Positions 62,825-64,000 of a stretch of DNA of 64,000 nucleotides are shown piece after piece. Origin of the DNA: CAKZQX01 sp034435975 (GTDB lineage Bacteria > Chloroflexota > Chloroflexia > Chloroflexales > Chloroflexaceae); contig DAOTWD010000155.1 of assembly GCA_034435975.1 (NCBI GenBank), positions 1 through 64,000 on the forward strand. The letters run 5' to 3'. Numbering within the stretch: the first letter of the stretch is position 1; each line of letters opens with the position of its first letter. Made by a program: the position numbers and the translations under genes. The notes below the pieces were generated by a model. It was not told where the DNA came from. It saw only the letters and a program-made list of their open reading frames with translations, and searched no databases.

Positions 62825-63465
62825 GCCATAACCTCCATCACCAGTTGGACGGCCTCACGCGCATCACGGGCGGTAAAATCGGCCCCCAGCTTCTTGTACA
62901 GATCCGGCGCACGGTTGATCGGCTGACCACCGACCATGATTTTTATTCGGTCGCCAATGGAAGACGCACGCACAACCTGGATCATACGCCGTGCGTGTGG
63001 TACATAGCTATTGAGGGTCACTGAAATGGCGAGCAGATCGGCCTGTCGTTCCTGGGCCATACGCACGACATCTTCGGCAGGCATGTTCGCTCCCAGGTAG
63101 TAGACATCCCAGCCCTCCATTTCAAAAAAGTCAGCTACCATACGAATACCCAGTTCATGCAACTCACCACCAATGCAGGTCGCGATCAACGTGCGTCCTA
63201 CCGGCGTGTGCTGAAACACATGGCCATACAGATGGGCCATCACACTCTGGGTAATTGCGGTGGCGAGGTGTTCCTGAGCAACCGTGATCTGGTTGCGTTC
63301 CCACATCAAGCCAATTTCGTGCATAGCCGGCTGAAACACCTCCAGATAGAGATCCCGAATATCGACACCATTATTCAGCGCCGTTCGAGCAGTATTCAAA
63401 GCACGGCGGCGATCTCCTCGGCGGAGGGCATCGAGATAATCAGTGTAAACGGTATGTAGTATCAT
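62821..63465 (-). CDS. Cobalamin (B12)-binding domain protein
   Basis: The 214-residue product has the helical B12-binding_2 module (about 1-85: ALNNGVDIRDLYLEVFQPAM) and a Rossmann-like B12 domain (about 88-210). The lower-ligand motif reads GGELHELG, an E-x-H-x-x-G variant of the usual D-x-H-x-x-G, and the later GGQPI replaces the GG of the nucleotide-tail site. This layout occurs in corrinoid proteins and in light sensors of the CarH type. There is no methyltransferase or HTH, so a sensory role with the adjacent STAS protein is more likely. ATGA overlaps link it to both neighbours. Confidence 0.93.
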   Translation of the reverse strand: MILHTVYTDYLDALRRGDRRRALNTARTALNNGVDIRDLYLEVFQPAMHEIGLMWERNQITVAQEHLATAITQSVMAHLYGHVFQHTPVGRTLIATCIGGELHELGIRMVADFFEMEGWDVYYLGANMPAEDVVRMAQERQADLLAISVTLNSYVPHARRMIQVVRASSIGDRIKIMVGGQPINRAPDLYKKLGADFTARDAREAVQLVMEVMA

Positions 63466-64000
63466 CGTAGAACTTCTTTCTGCATATGACGCAGCACATA
63501 GGCAACAGCGTGCTGCAGATTGCTCTGGATAATCACAAATTCTTGGAGATGTAGCCCCAACTGTACCATCGTCTGGGCAATTTCAGGCCTGATACCCACC
63601 AGGATGGCCTGCGCACCCAGCAATCGTAAAGCCTGGATCGTATCGAGCAGGTGCTTTGCGACACCGGTATCGATCAGCGCAATCCCGCTCACATCAAGGA
63701 TGGTATAGCGCGTATGTTGCTGACTCACCTGTTCGAGCAGTTTCCGGGCTATTTTCGCAGTACGAGAGCTATCTAGATGACCGACAATGGGCAGTAGCAG
63801 CACCCCCTTCCAGATTGGAGCTGCAGGTGCAGTCAGTGCTTGAATTGTCTCAACCAGACGGCGTTGCTCGTTGAGTGCCTGTTGCAAGGCCCGGTTCTGG
63901 CGGTGTAGCTCACGCTGCGTCTCCGTCAGATCCGAGGTGAGTAACATCAGTTCACGCTGCATCGCACTGAGGTCAGCGGGTTCAACTTGCCCGATAATTA
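63462..64000 (-). CDS. STAS-domain protein, RsbR-like (partial at right edge)
   Basis: The frame stays open to the window edge; ATG at 63962 may not be the true start, since in-frame upstream sequence reads IIGQVEPADLSA. A coiled coil (LTETQRELHRQNRALQQALN) leads into a STAS domain of the RsbR type: GVLLLPIVGHLDSSRTAKIA, YTILDVSGIALIDTGVAKHL and RLLGAQAILVGI. RsbR has a phosphorylatable Thr in the D-x-T-G loop; here it is Ser. Such proteins build stressosomes with a variable N-terminal sensor. The B12-binding and PAS proteins downstream would be its inputs (inference). Confidence 0.9.
   Translation of the reverse strand, partial: IIGQVEPADLSAMQRELMLLTSDLTETQRELHRQNRALQQALNEQRRLVETIQALTAPAAPIWKGVLLLPIVGHLDSSRTAKIARKLLEQVSQQHTRYTILDVSGIALIDTGVAKHLLDTIQALRLLGAQAILVGIRPEIAQTMVQLGLHLQEFVIIQSNLQHAVAYVLRHMQKEVLR

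Overview
The window looks like part of a Chloroflexota chromosome, most plausibly class Chloroflexia (the filamentous anoxygenic phototroph group). This rests on several things seen together: moderately high GC, many long secreted proteins with Pro/Thr-rich linkers, LGFP-like YW..GG..FG repeats, a secreted protein ending in a YLP-type tail, futalosine-route menaquinone genes, an Hdr/Mvh hydrogenase operon, and abundant dispersed GC-rich intergenic repeats. No phototrophy gene, rRNA, tRNA, CRISPR array or clear insertion sequence was seen, so the taxon is an inference.

Layout. 1-2.0 kb: 5' end of a possible CHAT-domain gene, a VapC-like PIN toxin with a frameshifted HTH antitoxin, and an EVE-domain protein. 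2.1-11.5 kb: an OmpR-type two-component pair translationally coupled to an unusual symporter in which a DUF4212-like small subunit is fused to a sodium:solute symporter, then the normal two-gene DUF4212/symporter pair and a cNMP-CBS-DUF294 protein. The set resembles acetate or other short-acid uptake and sensing loci, and 11-bp-spaced direct repeats suggest regulation by the response regulator. 11.5-14.5 kb: a structured RNA-like intergenic region, a membrane-anchored DnaJ protein with an extracytoplasmic domain, and a SirB1-like protein. 14.9-19.3 kb: mqnD, mqnA, mqnE and mqnC on the minus strand. 20.1-26.5 kb: tandem DUF4491-type membrane proteins behind a near-consensus promoter, 5-formyl-THF cyclo-ligase, DUF4058, a coiled-coil membrane protein paired with a HerA/FtsK-like P-loop protein, and an EamA transporter. 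26.7-36.4 kb: an envelope block with a six-repeat secreted protein, a DUF3160 lipoprotein, a CapA-like phosphoesterase, CutA and an M14-type peptidase, interrupted by an 0.6-kb GC-rich repeat array.

36.6-45.5 kb: a nine-gene minus-strand thiamine operon (thiE, thiM, thiL, tenA, a sodium:solute symporter, thiW-like S component, fused ECF ATPase, ECF T component, thiD) read through a TPP riboswitch followed by an intrinsic terminator. A divergent orphan response regulator follows, then a 899-residue choice-of-anchor-D surface protein and a repeat-rich gene-free interval. 50.6-58.8 kb: a cNMP-binding protein and a complete hdrC-hdrB-hdrA-mvhD-mvhG-mvhA operon with its hydrogenase maturation protease, predicting a soluble H2-using or flavin-bifurcating complex. 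59.9-61.6 kb: a soluble NarL-type histidine kinase, its regulator and a small membrane protein. 61.8-64.0 kb: a compact minus-strand operon of STAS, B12-binding, PAS and helical proteins that looks like a corrinoid-linked stressosome-type sensor and runs off the right edge.

The candidates most worth following as undescribed systems are the STAS/B12/PAS operon, the coiled-coil membrane protein plus P-loop ATPase pair, and the DUF4212-symporter fusion coupled to a two-component system.
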